Source: Polyodon spathula
Taxonomy: Eukaryota > Chordata > Actinopteri > Acipenseriformes > Polyodontidae
Length of the DNA stretch: 64,000 nucleotides
Direction of reading: 5' to 3'
NCBI RefSeq assembly: GCF_017654505.1
Contig: NC_054559.1
Location: 3,666,781-3,730,780 of the forward strand
The notes under the pieces are model-generated. The model was not told the DNA's origin. It did not search any database and saw nothing but the letters and a program-made list of their open reading frames with translations. Position numbers and translations under genes: made by a program. Position 1 is the first letter of the stretch, and every line of letters begins with the position of its first letter. Positions 11,629-22,235 of this stretch are shown here, piece by piece.

Positions 11629-11893
11629 GGAGCTCCTGGGTCTAACAGCTGGCTTGGTCATGGGATCAGAGGACTCTCAGTATCCTTCTCTTCTCCTGTG
11701 TCTAATGGCTGGCTTGGTCATGGGATCAGAGGACGCTCACTGTCCTTCTGTTCTCCTGGGTCTAACAGCAGCTGGCTTGGTCATGGGATGAGAGGACGCC
11801 CACTGTCCTGCTCTTCTCCTGGGTCTAACAGCGGCTGGCTTGGTCATGGGATCAGAGGACGCTCACTGTCCTTCTGTTCTCCTGGGTATAATC
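11629..11893. repeat. 60/63-bp minisatellite, about 4.4 copies
   Basis: The unit contains GGGTCTAACAGCTGGCTTGG and TCATGGGATCAGAGGACGCT, followed by CACTGTCCTTCTGTTCTCC. Period 60 becomes 63 in the last two units through one extra triplet after AACAGC. Both lengths are multiples of three, so plus-strand frame 11530-11943 stays open and reads WLGHGIRGRSLSFCSPGSN repeats. No independent coding evidence was found. Confidence 0.88.
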
Positions 11894-11943
11894 GCTGGCA
11901 ATGTTGTATAGTGGCTGACAATGTTGTACCACTATTTCTTTAA

Positions 11944-12655
11944 TGTAGCACTAGTTACAGTATGTAACTGTGAAATGTTTTCTTAACTAGGTGTCAGGAT
12001 GTGAGTGGGGTTGATAATGATTGTACTGTCTAAACAACAGTTCAAGTGCTCAAAACGTTTGTATTTAATTAAATATAAATAATAGGTCAGCCCCTCTACC
12101 AGCAATGGTACGGCTGGATTTCAGTTCCACAATAATGCAACAACAATTGGTGCAATCCTCTTGTGCACAGAAAAGTGCTCTCTGGTATGATGCTAGGTTG
12201 TGCTGTGCTGTGCTGGGTTGTGCTGTGCTTGTGGTGCTCTAGGTTTCGTCCTGGCTCCCTGGCTGTAGCTCCCTGGCTCCAACTCAGGGCTGTACTTACA
12301 CAGCTCTGTCCCCTTTGTACTACCCAACTCCTCCCTGTGATCAGCCTGGTGCCACCGTCTATCCAATCACTGCCTGGTCCGCAGCTGATCACAATAGAAG
12401 AAACATAAAACAAGGGAAACAAGACAAGATACATTTAATAGAGCATAACAATAAATAAAGTACATCAGGACAAAGAGAAAAAGAAGATAAATTAATGTTC
12501 TGTAATAATTAAATTATAGTTTCATGGACCCAGCTGCACTTTATGAAAATGAATAACACAATTGTATAATAGGATATCATGCATCTTATTTCATATTGTA
12601 CTGCAGTCATTTCATTTGCACTTACTGTAAACTGTACTGTATTTAAATATTGACC
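11944..12655. other. Unclassified segment
   Basis: 12090-12420 has TGCTGTGC and CTCCCTGGCT short repeats and a moderately GC-rich stretch that resembles a promoter or LTR U3, but no ends, TATA/poly-A pairing or second copy were found. The rest is AT-rich and unrecognised. Confidence 0.35.
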
Positions 12656-12719
12656 TTTTATTGTAACCCGTACTGTCCTAACACCTTGTCTTGGGTGAAG
12701 GTGCCTGCCAAATAAATAC

Positions 12720-12720
<1 letters not shown>
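12656..12720 (+). mobile_element. 3' tail of a short retroposon (SINE or LINE end)
   Basis: The words CTTGTCTTGGGTGAAGGTGC and CTGCCAAATAAATACA match the well-known fish retroposon 3' tail of the form '...TTGGATAAAAGCGTCTGC(C/T)AAATAAATAA'. It is directly followed by a (TAA)n array, as expected of a tail-seeded microsatellite. The body of the retroposon upstream was not delimited. Confidence 0.6.

Positions 12721-12782
<62 letters not shown>
12719..12782. repeat. (TAA)n microsatellite, about 21 units
   Basis: Nearly perfect trinucleotide array following the retroposon tail. It produces spurious poly-Ile and poly-Tyr open frames on the minus strand. Confidence 0.95.
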
Positions 12783-12805
12783 TATACAACTGGCAAAGAA
12801 TGGCA

Positions 12806-13030
12806 AGGCTATGACTGGCAATGCATTACCCCTCAGGCTGCATGACTCTAAATCCTTTTTAAGTTCATCACATAAATACAATATTGTATCTTTATCCACC
12901 TGATATCTTCGTAGCACTTGCTCTTCTGTAAGGTCCAAACAGGTGGATCTTTGTACCTTAGCACTACATTTTCCCTTTCATCCTCTAAAATCGCAGCAAT
13001 CCCTAGCAGCACACTGGGCTCCATCACCAG
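12806..13030 (-). pseudogene. PIF/Harbinger-type transposase N-terminal fragment
   Basis: The minus frame from about 12938 reads LTEEQVLRRYQVDKDTILYL, continuing into CDELKKDLESCSLRGNALPV. This is the N-terminal helical domain of Harbinger transposases (family pattern L-x-x-R-F/Y-R-h-x-x-x-T-I-x-Y-L-C-x-x-L ... R-x-x-A-L-P-V). Upstream, in another frame, LLGIAAILEDERENVVLR is compatible with the extreme N-terminus. No DDE catalytic part is present; the fragment runs into the microsatellite. Confidence 0.65.
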
Positions 13031-13049
13031 TGTAGTTATAACAGTTATA

Positions 13050-13786
13050 GGTTATATTTAAATTAAAATTATTTATCAAGGGGTAAAAGTTTAAACAGCA
13101 TTTTAACTAAAAGTGAAACCAAGTACAATGTTCAAAAGTAAATCAAGTTTGTGAAATAATGTTTCCTGAAGGGAGTGTTTTGGCAGTAGTGCAGTTCTGC
13201 CCTCGGTAGGAAAGCAAGTGTATTGTTGTGGTGTGTGCTGTCGTTTTGCAGCCAGTGAACAGTCAATGAGTTAATTGGACTAAAGTCATCTTGTTGAAAA
13301 CAATATCTAGAATGGTCTCGAATTCTAAACCCACATGAAGTCTCTGGAAAGTCTTATAAAGTCAGAGTCACTCCACCCACAAATAGACCATTTTTATTTT
13401 AGCACAGAGCCTTTTTTAATTTGGTTTCCAACTCCATTAGGACTCAAAAACAGACGGAACCACTGCAGATGGAAAATACTCCGACCACATCAACCCTTTT
13501 GATTTTTTGCACAGATGGGAGGAATATTAATTAGGTACCCACTTAATTTGCAAAACATACCTCATACTGGCAGAACTGGAATTTTGCAACTCATCCTTCC
13601 TGGTCATTTCCGATTTTTGCTCAAAACATGAAAAACAAACACTGCCACAAAAGCAATCCCCAACGGTCAGAAAAGTTTTGATATTCAGGGCCTTTGTGTG
13701 AAAGCTGGTCATCTGTGAGGCTTGTGTCAATGAAAGAGAAATAACTGATTTTCTTAACTAATTTGATGTGAAATGTTATTTGATAG
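13050..13786. other. Intergenic, nothing recognised
   Basis: No motif-bearing frame, array or known repeat is seen. A short frame on the minus strand (13527-13730) is unsupported. Confidence 0.4.
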
Positions 13787-14248
13787 TGTGGCGGAGTGTC
13801 CCGCCCCTTTGTTTATTATTGTTTTGATTTATGTATTAATGCGACGGCAAAAGCCGTCCGATATTATTATTTATTCTTATTATTATGTATTGTTATTTAA
13901 CTAGCTGACAGTCATGCATCCTTATTTAATCTCGTGCAGACTATGGCCAAAGGGTAATAAGGTAATTTAATTAATAGCTAGTTAACCCCTCGGCCAGAAT
14001 ATAAAAGCCTGCAGCTTTCTGCGCTCTGTTGAGGAAGATAACAATTGGTAAGCATGCTTGTTATTTGTGTGTTTATTTGTTTGGCCAACACGCCTTTTTG
14101 CTTGTGTTGTTGGTTTTGTTTAAACCTTTATTTTGTTTATTATTTAATAATAAAATACTGACCGCCATGGCTCAGTTTTCACCCGCCATTCATTGTTTGG
14201 AGTCTGTGTCTGGTCTGATGTCACCCCTGCAAAGCCATCTTGCTCACA
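13787..14248 (+). mobile_element. LTR, family A (plus strand)
   Basis: Begins TGTGGCGGAGTGTC and ends GCTCACA, so it has TG...CA ends. A TATA-box-like ATATAAAAGCC lies near 14000, and an AATAAAATACTG poly-A signal near 14147 is followed by a short GT/CT-rich stretch, in the order expected for U3-R-U5. A truncated U3 of a related LTR (same first 14 bases) is at 33.3-33.5 kb on the minus strand. It encodes nothing. Confidence 0.72.
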
Positions 14249-14487
14249 GTAGGTATGGTGTCTCTTCTGTATTTTACTATTATGAAGTGGAATTAAAAAA
14301 AAAAAAAACAACACTTATTGTGTATAAAGATATTGTTTCCATCAAAAGGTAAGCACAATTATTATATATGAGCTCAAATATTGGTGGAGGACGGGCTCAA
14401 CAGCCCATATAACCCACCAGGTCTTCACTTTTCTTTTAATATAATTTAAATTTTTATTAGTTTTAAATTTGCACACAGGTACTGTAC
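14249..14487 (+). other. LTR-flanking internal segment
   Basis: Sequence between the family A LTR and an opposing LTR. It has a 13-A run, the phrase ATTGGTGGAGGACGGGCTC and no coding frame. Its near-identical twin lies at 17380-17618. It could be a retroelement leader with primer site, but no clear tRNA match was identified. Confidence 0.4.
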
Positions 14488-14862
14488 TGTGACAGGAAAT
14501 GCCGTTGTGGTGATGTCAGGCCAGAATGAAGAATAACAACAAACCGGTATCTGCAGTTCAAAAGAACGCGCTGTGTGCACCGTTTATTAAATACCAAAAT
14601 AAATAAAATATTTAAACAAAAAGACAACACTGCTCACAGAGCACAGAAAATAAAAGGGGTAAACAAAAGTAAATCTCGAACACAAAAACTAAATAATAAA
14701 CTCCAGGTCAGGCTGGGCAATTGTTTTCCCTGATCCTGATCATTCTTTTAAATTAATCTCGCCTCTCGCTCTCCCATTCTCCACTTCAGAACACCCACCT
14801 AGAACCGAGAGCGTAGCAGGATTTTTATACCGTGGCCAAGGGGTTTAATTATTCTATTAGAA
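14488..14862 (-). mobile_element. LTR, family B (minus), split by CR1
   Basis: Read on the minus strand it has TATAAAAATCCTGC downstream of CCTTGGCCACGG, a poly-A signal in ...TTTAATAAACGGTGCAC, and ends CATTTCCTGTCACA. Only the TATA-to-3'-end part is here. The 5' U3 part is displaced because a CR1 copy follows at 14863. Related copies are at 17619, 22236, 28228 and 37590. Confidence 0.72.
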
Positions 14863-17098
14863 CATAAGAACATAAGAACATAAGAAAGTTTACAAACGAG
14901 AGGAGGCCATTCGGCCCATCTTGCTCGTTTGGTTGTTAGTAGCTTATTGATCCCAAAATCTCATCAAGCAGCTTCTTGAAGGATCCCAGGGTGTCAGCTT
15001 CAACAACATTACTGGGGAGTTGATTCCAGACCCTCACAATTCTCTGTGTAAAAAAGTGTCTCCTATTTTCTGTTCTGAATGCCCCTTTTTCTAAACTCCA
15101 TTTGTGACCCCTGGTCCTTGTTTCTTTTTTCAGGCTGAAAAAGTCCCTTGCGTCGACACTGTCAATACCTTTTAGAATTTTGAATGCTTGAATTAGGTCG
15201 CCACGTAGTCTTCTTTGTTCAAGACTGAACAGATTCAATTTTTTTAGCCTGTCTGCATATGACATGCCTTTTAAGCCCGGAATAATTCTGGTCGCTCTTC
15301 TTTGCACTCTTTCTAGAGCAGCAATATCTTTTTTTAGCGAGGTGACCAGAACTGCACACAATATTCAAGATGAGGTCTTACTAGTGCATTGTACAGTTTT
15401 AACATTACTTCCCTTGATTTAAATTCAACACTTTTCACAATGTATCCGAGCATCTTGTTAGCCTTTTTTATAGCTTCCCCACATTGCCTAGATGAAGACA
15501 TTTCTGAGTCAACAAAAACTCCTAGGTCTTTTTCATAGATTCCTTCTCCAATTTCAATATCTCCCATATGATATTTATAATGTACATTTTTATTTCCTGC
15601 GTGCAGTACCTTACACTTTTCTCTATTAAATGTCATTTGCCATGTGTCTGCCCAGTTCTGAATCTTGTCTAGATCATTTTGAATGACCTTTGCTGCTGCA
15701 ACAGTGTTTGCCACTCCTCCTACTTTTGTGTCGTCTGCAAATTTAACAAGTTTGCTTACTATACCAGAATCTAAATCATTAATGTAGATTAGGAATAGCA
15801 GAGGACCTAATACTGATCCCTGTGGTACACCGCTGGTTACCACACTCCATTCTGAGGTTTTTCCTCTAATCAGTACTTTCTGTTTTCTACAAGTTAACCA
15901 CTCCCTAATCCATGTACATGTGTTTCCCTGAATCCCAACTGCGTTCAGTTTGAGAATTAATCTTTTGTGCGGGACTTTGTCAAAAGCTTTCTGGAAATCT
16001 AAATAAACCATGTCATATGCTTTGCAATTATCCATTATCGATGTTGCATCCTCAAAAAAATCAAGCAAGTTAGTTAGGCACGATCTCCCTTTCCTAAAAC
16101 CATGTTGACTGTCTCCCAGGACCCTGTTACCATATAGGTAATTTTCCATTTTGGCTCTTATTATAGTTTCCATAAGTTTGCATATAATAGAAGTCAGGCT
16201 TACTGGTCTGTAGTTACCTGGTTCAGTTTTGTTTTCCCTTTTTGTGGATCGGTTTTATGTTTGCAATTTTCCAGTCTGTCGGTACCACCCCTGTGTCAAG
16301 AGACTGCTGCATGATCTTGGTTAGCGGTTTGTAAATTACTTCTTTCATTTCTTTGAGTACTACTGGGAGGATCTCATCCGGCCCAGGGGATTTGTTTATT
16401 TTAAGAGCTCCTAGTCCCTTTAACACTTCTGCCTCAGTTATGCTAAAGTTATTTAAAACTGGATAGGAACTGGATGACATGTGGGGCATGTTGTCAGTAT
16501 CTTCCTTTGTAAAAACTTGTGAAAAGTAATCATTTAACATATTTGCTATTTTTTTTTCTTCCTCTACGATTTTGCCATTTGTATCTCTTAAACATTTAAT
16601 CTCCTCTTTGAATGTTCGCTTGCTGTTGTAATATTGGAAAAACATTTTGGAATTGGTTTTAGCTCCCTTAGCAATGTTCATTTCTATTTCTCTCTTGGCC
16701 TTTCTAACTTCCTTTTTGACTTGCGTTTGCAGTTCTGTGTACTCTTTCTGTGTACTTTCTTTTTGGTCCTTTTTTAATGCTCTGTAAAGTGCCTTTTTTC
16801 GCTGAATATTTTTTTTAATTGATCTATTAAACCATTTTGGCAATTTAGTTTTACATTTAGATTTGTCTACTTTAGGGATGTAATTGTTTTGCGCCTCTAG
16901 TACTACATTTTTGAAGAACAACCATCCTTCTTCTGTGGGTGTTTTCTCTATTTTACTCCAATCTACTTCTGTTAGTCTCTGTTTCATACCTTCATAGTTT
17001 GCTTTTCTAAAATTGTAAACCTTAGCTTTAGTCTTTACTTTTGAGGATTTAAAAAACACTTCAAATGAGACCATGTTGTGGTCCGAGTTTGCCAGTGG
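14863..17098 (-). mobile_element. CR1 LINE, copy A (5' truncated by duplication edge)
   Basis: The 3' end has TTCTTATG octamers at 14863-14884. ORF2 is read on the minus strand: linker 17074-16223, RT 16173-15334 and C-terminal domain 15361-14936. Lesions are a one-base change of frame near 16220 (GKQN end) and another near 15335 ('FWSPR' to '[10 protein letters not shown]'). The RT motifs YLDFQKAFDKVPH, SGVPQGSVLGP and FADDTK are present. Similarity stops at 17098 in the endonuclease domain, exactly where a second copy of the LTR A block starts. Confidence 0.93.
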
Positions 17099-17099
17099 T

Positions 17100-17618
17100 T
17101 ATAGCTAGTTATATTGAACCCCTTGGCCAGAATATAAAAGCCTGCAGCTTTCTGCGCTCTGTTGAGGAAGATAACAATTGGTAAGCATGCTTGTTATTTG
17201 TGTGTTTATTTGTTTGGCCAACACCCCTTTTTGTTTGTGTTGGTTTTGTTTAAACCTTTATTTTGTTTATTATTTATTAATAAAATACTGAGTGCCACGG
17301 CTCAGTTTTCACCTGCCAGTCATTGTTGTGGAGTGTGTTTCTGGTCTGATGTCACCCCTGCAAAGCCATCTTGCTCACAGTAGGTATGGTGTCTCTTCTG
17401 TATTTTACTATTATGAAGTGGAATTAAAAAAAAAAAAAACAACACTTATTGTGTATAAAGATATTGTTTCCATCAAAAGGTAAGCACAATTATTATATAT
17501 GAGCTCAAATATTGGTGGAGGACGGGCTCAACAGCCCATATAACCCACCAGGTCTTCACTTTTCTTTTAATATAATTTAAATTTTTATTAGTTTTAAATT
17601 TGCACACAGGTACTGTAC
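17100..17618 (+). mobile_element. LTR family A 3' part and spacer, second copy
   Basis: Duplicate of 13972-14487. It carries the TATA-like ATATAAAAGCC, the poly-A signal AATAAAATACTG and the same GCTCACA end near 17380, then the A-run and GTGGAGGACGGGCTC spacer. The U3 start is missing because the duplication began inside the LTR. Confidence 0.75.
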
Positions 17619-17988
17619 TGTGACAGGAAATGCCGTTGTGGTGATGTCAGGCCAGAATGAAGAATAACAACAAACCGGTATCTGCAGTTCAAAAGAACGC
17701 GCTGTGTGCACCGTTTATTAAATACCAAAATAAATAAAATATTTAAACAAAAAGACACTGTTCACAGAGCAGAGAAAATAAAATGGGTAAACAAATAAAT
17801 CTCAAACACAAAACTAAATAATAAACTCCAGGTCAGGCTGGGCAATTGTTTTCCCTGATCCTGATCATTCTTTTAAATTAATCTCGCCTCTCGCTCTCCC
17901 ATTCTCCACTTCAGAACACCCACCTAGAACCGAGAGCGTAGCAGGATTTTTATACCGTGGCCAAGGGGTTTAATTATAAGATATTCTT
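17619..17988 (-). mobile_element. LTR family B, 3' part (minus), split by CR1 copy B
   Basis: Near-identical to 14488-14862. The missing U3 portion of the same LTR continues at 22096 on the far side of the CR1 (CCCCTCAGCCACAATCTGCA), as shown by the uninterrupted arrangement at 28.45-28.55 kb. The CR1 therefore inserted into this LTR. Confidence 0.78.
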
Positions 17989-18223
17989 TAGAAAACATAA
18001 GAACATAAGAACATAAGAAAGTTTACAAACGAGAGGAGGCCATTCGGCCCATCTTGCTCGTTTGGTTGTTAGTAGCTTATTGATCCCAAAATCTCATCAA
18101 GCAGCTTCTTGAAGGATCCCAGGGTGTCAGCTTCAACAACATTACTGGGGAGTTGATTCCAGACCCTCACAATTCTCTGTGTAAAAAAGTGTCTCCTATT
18201 TTCTGTTCTGAATGCCCCTTTTT

Positions 18224-20850
18224 CTAAACTCCATTTGTGACCCCTGGTCCTTGTTTTTTTTTTTTCAGGCTGAAAAAGTCCCTTGGGTCGACACTGTCAA
18301 TACCTTTTAGAATTTTGAATGCTTGAATCAGATCGCCACGTAGTCTTCTTTGTTCAAGACTGAACAGATTCAATTCTTTTAGCCTGTCTGCATATGACAT
18401 GCCTTTTAAGCCCGGAATAATTCTGGTCGCTCTTCTTTGCACTCTTTCTAGAGCAGCAATATCTTTTTTATAGCGAGGTGACCAGAACTGCACACAATAT
18501 TCAAGATGAGGTCTTACAAGTGCATTGTACAGTTTTAACATTACTTCCCTTGATTTAAATTCAACACTTTTCACAATGTATCCGAGCATCTTGTTAGCCT
18601 TTTTTATAGCTTCCCCACATTGCCTAGATGAAGACATTTCTGAGTCAACAAAAACTCCTAGGTCTTTTTCATAGATTCCTTCTCCAATTTCAATATCTCC
18701 CATATGATATTTATAATGTACATTTTTATTTCCTGCGTGCAGTACCTTACACTTTTCTCTATTAAATGTCATTTGCCATGTGTCTGCCCAGTTCTGAATC
18801 TTGTCTAGATCATTTTGAATGACCTTTGCTGCTGCAACAGTGTTTGCCACTCCTCCTACTTTTGTGTCGTCTGCAAATTTAACAAGTTTGCTTACTATAC
18901 CAGAATCTAAATCATTAATGTAGATTAGGAATAGCAGAGGACCTAATACTGATCCCTGTGGTACACCGCTGGTTACCACACTCCATTCTGAGGTTTTTCC
19001 TCTAATCAGTACTTTCTGTTTTCTACATGTTAACCACTCCCTAATCCATGTACATGTGTTTCCTTGAATCCCAACTGCGTTCAGTTTGAGAATTAATCTT
19101 TTGTGCGGGACTTTGTCAAAAGCTTTCTGGAAATCTAAATAAACCATGTCATATGCTTTGCAATTATCCATTATCGATGTTGCATCCTCAAAAAAATCAA
19201 GCAAGTTAGTTAGGCACGATCTCCCTTTCCTAAAACCATGTTGACTGTCTCCCAGTACCCTGTTACCATATAGGTAATTTTCCATTTTGGATCTTATTAT
19301 AGTTTCCATAAGTTTGCATATAATAGAAGTCAGGCTTACTGGTCTGTAGTTACCTGGTTCCGTTTTGTTTCCCTTTTTGTGGATCGGTATTACGTTTGCA
19401 ATTTTCCAGTCTGTCGGTACCACCCCTGTGTCAAGAGACTGCTGCATGATCTTGGTTAGCGGTTTGTAAATTACTTCTTTCATTTCTTTGAGTACTACTG
19501 GGAGGATCTCATCCGGCCCAGGGGTTTTGTTTATTTTAAGAGCTCCTAGTCCCTTTAACACTTCTGCCTCAGTTATGCTAAAGTTATTTAAAACTGGATA
19601 GGAACTGGTTGACATGTGGGGCATGTTGTCAGTATCTTCCTTTGTAAAAACTTGTGAAAAGTAATCATTTAACATATTTGCTATTTTTTTTTCTTCCTCT
19701 ACGATTTTGCCATTTGTATCTCTTAAACATTTAATCTCCTCTTTGAATGTTCTCTTGCTGTTGTAATATTGGAAAAACATTTTGGAATTGGTTTTAGCTC
19801 CCTTAGCAATGTTCATTTCTATTTCTCTCTTGGCCTTTCTAACTTCCTTTTTGACTTGCATTTGCAGTTCTGTGTACTCTTTCTGTGTACTTTCTTTTTG
19901 GTCCTTTTTTAATGCTCTGTAAAGTGCCTTTTTTCGCTGAATATTTTTTTTAATTGATCTATTAAACCATTTTGGCAATTTAGTTTTACATTTAGATTTG
20001 TCTACTTTAGGGATGTAATTGTTTTGCGCCTCTAGTACTACATTTTTGAAGAACAACCATCCTTCTTCTGTGGGTGTTTTCTCTATTTTACTCCAATCTA
20101 CTTCTGTTAGTCTCTGTTTCATACCTTCATAGTTTGCTTTTCTAAAATTGTAAACCTTAGCTTTAGTCATTACTTTTGGGGTTTTAAAAAACACTTCAAA
20201 TGAGACCATGTTGTGGTCTGAGTTTGCCAGTGGTTCTCTGACCTCTGTTTTAGTTATTCTATCTTCGTTATTTGAAAAGACTAAATCAAGGCATGCCTCC
20301 CCTCTAGTGGGTGCCTTCACAAATTGTGTTAGGAAGCAGTCATTTGTCATTTCCACCATTTCTATTTCATCCTTCGCGCTACCCACCGGGTTTTCCCATT
20401 TTATTTGGGGGAAGTTGAAATCCCCCATTAGTATGGCTTCTCCTTTGCTACACACATTTCTAATGTCATTGTATAACAGATTATTGTGCTCACCGTCTGA
20501 ATCTGGCGGTCTATAGCATGCTCCTATTATTATGCCTTTTGAATTTTTGTCTGTTATTCTGACCCATATTGATTCGGTTTTATTTTCTTTGTCCAGGTTT
20601 AACACCTGGGCTTCAAGACTGTTTCTTATGTATAGCGCTACCCCTCCTCCTCTTCTGTCCTGCCTGTCTTTCCTATACAGTGTATACCCACAAATATTAT
20701 ATTCGTCCCCATCACTCTCAGACAACCATGTTTCTGTAACACCTATCACATCATAGTTACTTGTTAGTGCAGTAGCTTCAAGTTCTAAAATTTTGTTTCT
20801 GATACTTCTAGCATTTAGATAAATACATTTAATGGTTGTCTTACCTGAGT
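18224..20850 (-). pseudogene. CR1 ORF2: AP endonuclease and reverse transcriptase
   Basis: Open for over 860 codons. From the 5' side: LNARSIRNK and VTETWLSESD (endonuclease N-terminus), IIIGACYRPPDSD, MGDFNFPQIKW (about residue 105), DLVFSN and SDHNMVSFE (about 178). Then come a charged linker and the RT: NYRPVSLTSIICKLME, HGFRKGRSCLTN, motif A LDFQKAFDKV (about 535), motif B SGVPQGSVLGP (about 595) and motif C FADDTK (about 625), ending with the CR1-specific C-terminal block. The catalytic residues I can see are kept. A T-run expansion at 18254-18266 shifts the frame, so the last 60 or so residues are lost. The frame is open across the ORF1 stop, with no in-frame ATG near the start. Confidence 0.92.
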
Positions 20851-20913
20851 TGTTGTTCTTGTTTTGATGCGGTCTCCCTTCTGTTTTTTTGTTGATTTCT
20901 CCCCCCTTCCTTT

Positions 20914-22054
20914 CTAGTTTAAATGCTTCCGAACCTGCTCGAGGATCTTTTCTCCAAGTAGACTAGTTCCCTTGTTATTTAAATGCAGTCCATCCCGTCT
21001 ATACAGATAGTCCTCGTTGTAGAAAGTGGTCCAATGATCAAGATAGGTGAAGCCTTCCCGTGTGCACCACGTCTTCAACCATTGGTTTTGATTTATTATT
21101 TCCAGCTGTCCATATGGTCCTTTGCAAGGTGCGGGTAGTATACCAGAAAATACCACAGTTTTGGTTTTCTCTTTTAATTTCCTTCCTAGCTCTCTGAATT
21201 TGTTTTGCAGGGATTTTGGTCTGTCTCTTCCAATGTTTGTTTGTACCGATGTGGACGACTACTACCGGGTTGTCTCCTGTTCGTTCTAGGAGCCTGTCCA
21301 CGTTCTCAGTGATGTGCTTGACCGAGGCTCCCGGAAGGCAGCACACTGTTGTAGTAAGGGGGTCCAAACTGCGAACTGAACTTGCTGTGTTTCTCAATAT
21401 GGAGTCCCCAACAATCATGACCTCCCTTCTTTTTGCTGTCTGGTCACCACTGTCAATGGGGTCCTGGATGTTGTTCCTTTCATTCTCTTGTTGTTGGTTC
21501 TGCTCATCAAAATTCTGAAGTGACTCAAATCTGTTGGTTGTTTTGATTTCTGGTGGTTGTGTTTGACGAAGTTTCTTTTTTTCCCTGCTTCTGCCTACCT
21601 GAACCCAGCTGTTCTGACCTTCTATCTCCCTGGTGGCTTTCAGTCTGTTAGGGGTGATGCAGACTTCCATGAATTGTGGGTGTGCCAGTTCCTCAAGATC
21701 TTGTTGCTGTCTCACTTCTTCCAGCTCCATTTCTAGCATGCTTACTAGTTTATGCAAATCCTGGATCGCGCGGCACTTTACGCACACTTGGTTTAGCTCC
21801 GCTGGGTTTTCTCGGATTTCCCACATCAAGCAGGTGTCACAGATTACTGGCTTGAAGACCATGTTGAGGGTTTTTTTTTTTTTTTGAAGTTTAGTTTCTT
21901 CTGCAGCCGTCAACCTGCTTTCAAACTGCTTCCAAACTGCTCTGTACTTTTCCACGCTGTACTTCTCCCACTCGCTGTCGCTGGGAAGACTGCCTCGTTT
22001 AACTGCGTTGTTCTGCTGTGCTGTCGGCTCCTCCCCTCGCCCGTGTCTCAGCAC
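20914..22054 (-). pseudogene. CR1 ORF1: Zn-binding motif, coiled coil, SGNH/GDSL-type esterase
   Basis: Starts MLRHGRGEEP at 22054. After a basic region comes CDTCLMWEIRENP...CVKC, a C-x2-C...C-x2-C putative zinc site, then a heptad-like helix (LHKLVSMLEMELEEVRQQQD) and a polar linker. From about residue 210 there is an SGNH hydrolase-like domain: block I VMIVGDSILRN (nucleophile Ser), block III-like HIGTN, and the late YRRDGLHLNNKG with the DxxH pair. An esterase in ORF1 is known for CR1 elements. One extra T at 21236-21240 relative to the 47-kb copy shifts the frame after HIGTN, so Asp/His lie out of frame. Confidence 0.9.
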
Positions 22055-22095
22055 GCCGCTGAATTTGAATCAGCTGCTCCGAGTTTCAGCTTGTT

Positions 22096-22232
22096 TGTTA
22101 TTACCCCTCAGCCACAATCTGCACAAGTTTATTTAATTACTTCTGGCAGAGGACAAGCTGCTACCTTGCCTCTGCCAGAACACACTCAAACAAAAACAAC
22201 AAAACAAAACGCGGCGCTTTGCCGTCATATAT
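22096..22232 (-). mobile_element. LTR family B, U3 part right of CR1 copy B
   Basis: Continuation of the LTR broken at 17988. It contains a perfect 12-bp inverted repeat, TTCTGGCAGAGG (about 22141) with CCTCTGCCAGAA (about 22169), separated by 16 bases. Confidence 0.65.
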
Positions 22233-22235
22233 AAA

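Larger units (their letters stand above)
13972..20230. repeat. Tandem segmental duplication, unit about 3.13 kb
   Basis: 13972-17098 (LTR A 3' part, spacer, LTR B, CR1 3' part) is repeated at about 17100-20230 with a constant offset of 3131-3133 bases. For example, AAGAAAGTTTAC is at 14882 and 18015, and TGTGACAGGAAATG is at 14488 and 17619. Differences are few; the LTR B/CR1 junctions read TTAATTATTCTATTAG and TTAATTATAAGATATTC. Confidence 0.85.
17989..22095 (-). mobile_element. CR1 LINE, copy B, near full length
   Basis: A 4.1-kb non-LTR retrotransposon on the minus strand. The 5' end is near 22095, then ORF1, ORF2 and a 3' end of TTCTTATG octamers (17994-18016). CR1 elements copy RNA at a nicked target using their endonuclease and RT; the octamer 3' end and lack of poly-A and target duplications fit the clade. 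It is the most complete copy of five major ones here, with one frameshift in ORF1 and one near the end of ORF2. Confidence 0.93.

Noticed and set aside
12509..12938. Poly-Ile / poly-Tyr ORFs
   Set aside because: Direct products of the (TAA)n microsatellite.
20208..20756. Plus-strand frames inside the CR1 copies (also at 41.1-41.7, 46.0-46.6 and 50.4-51.0 kb)
   Set aside because: Antisense of the CR1 endonuclease. They recur in each copy because the element does.
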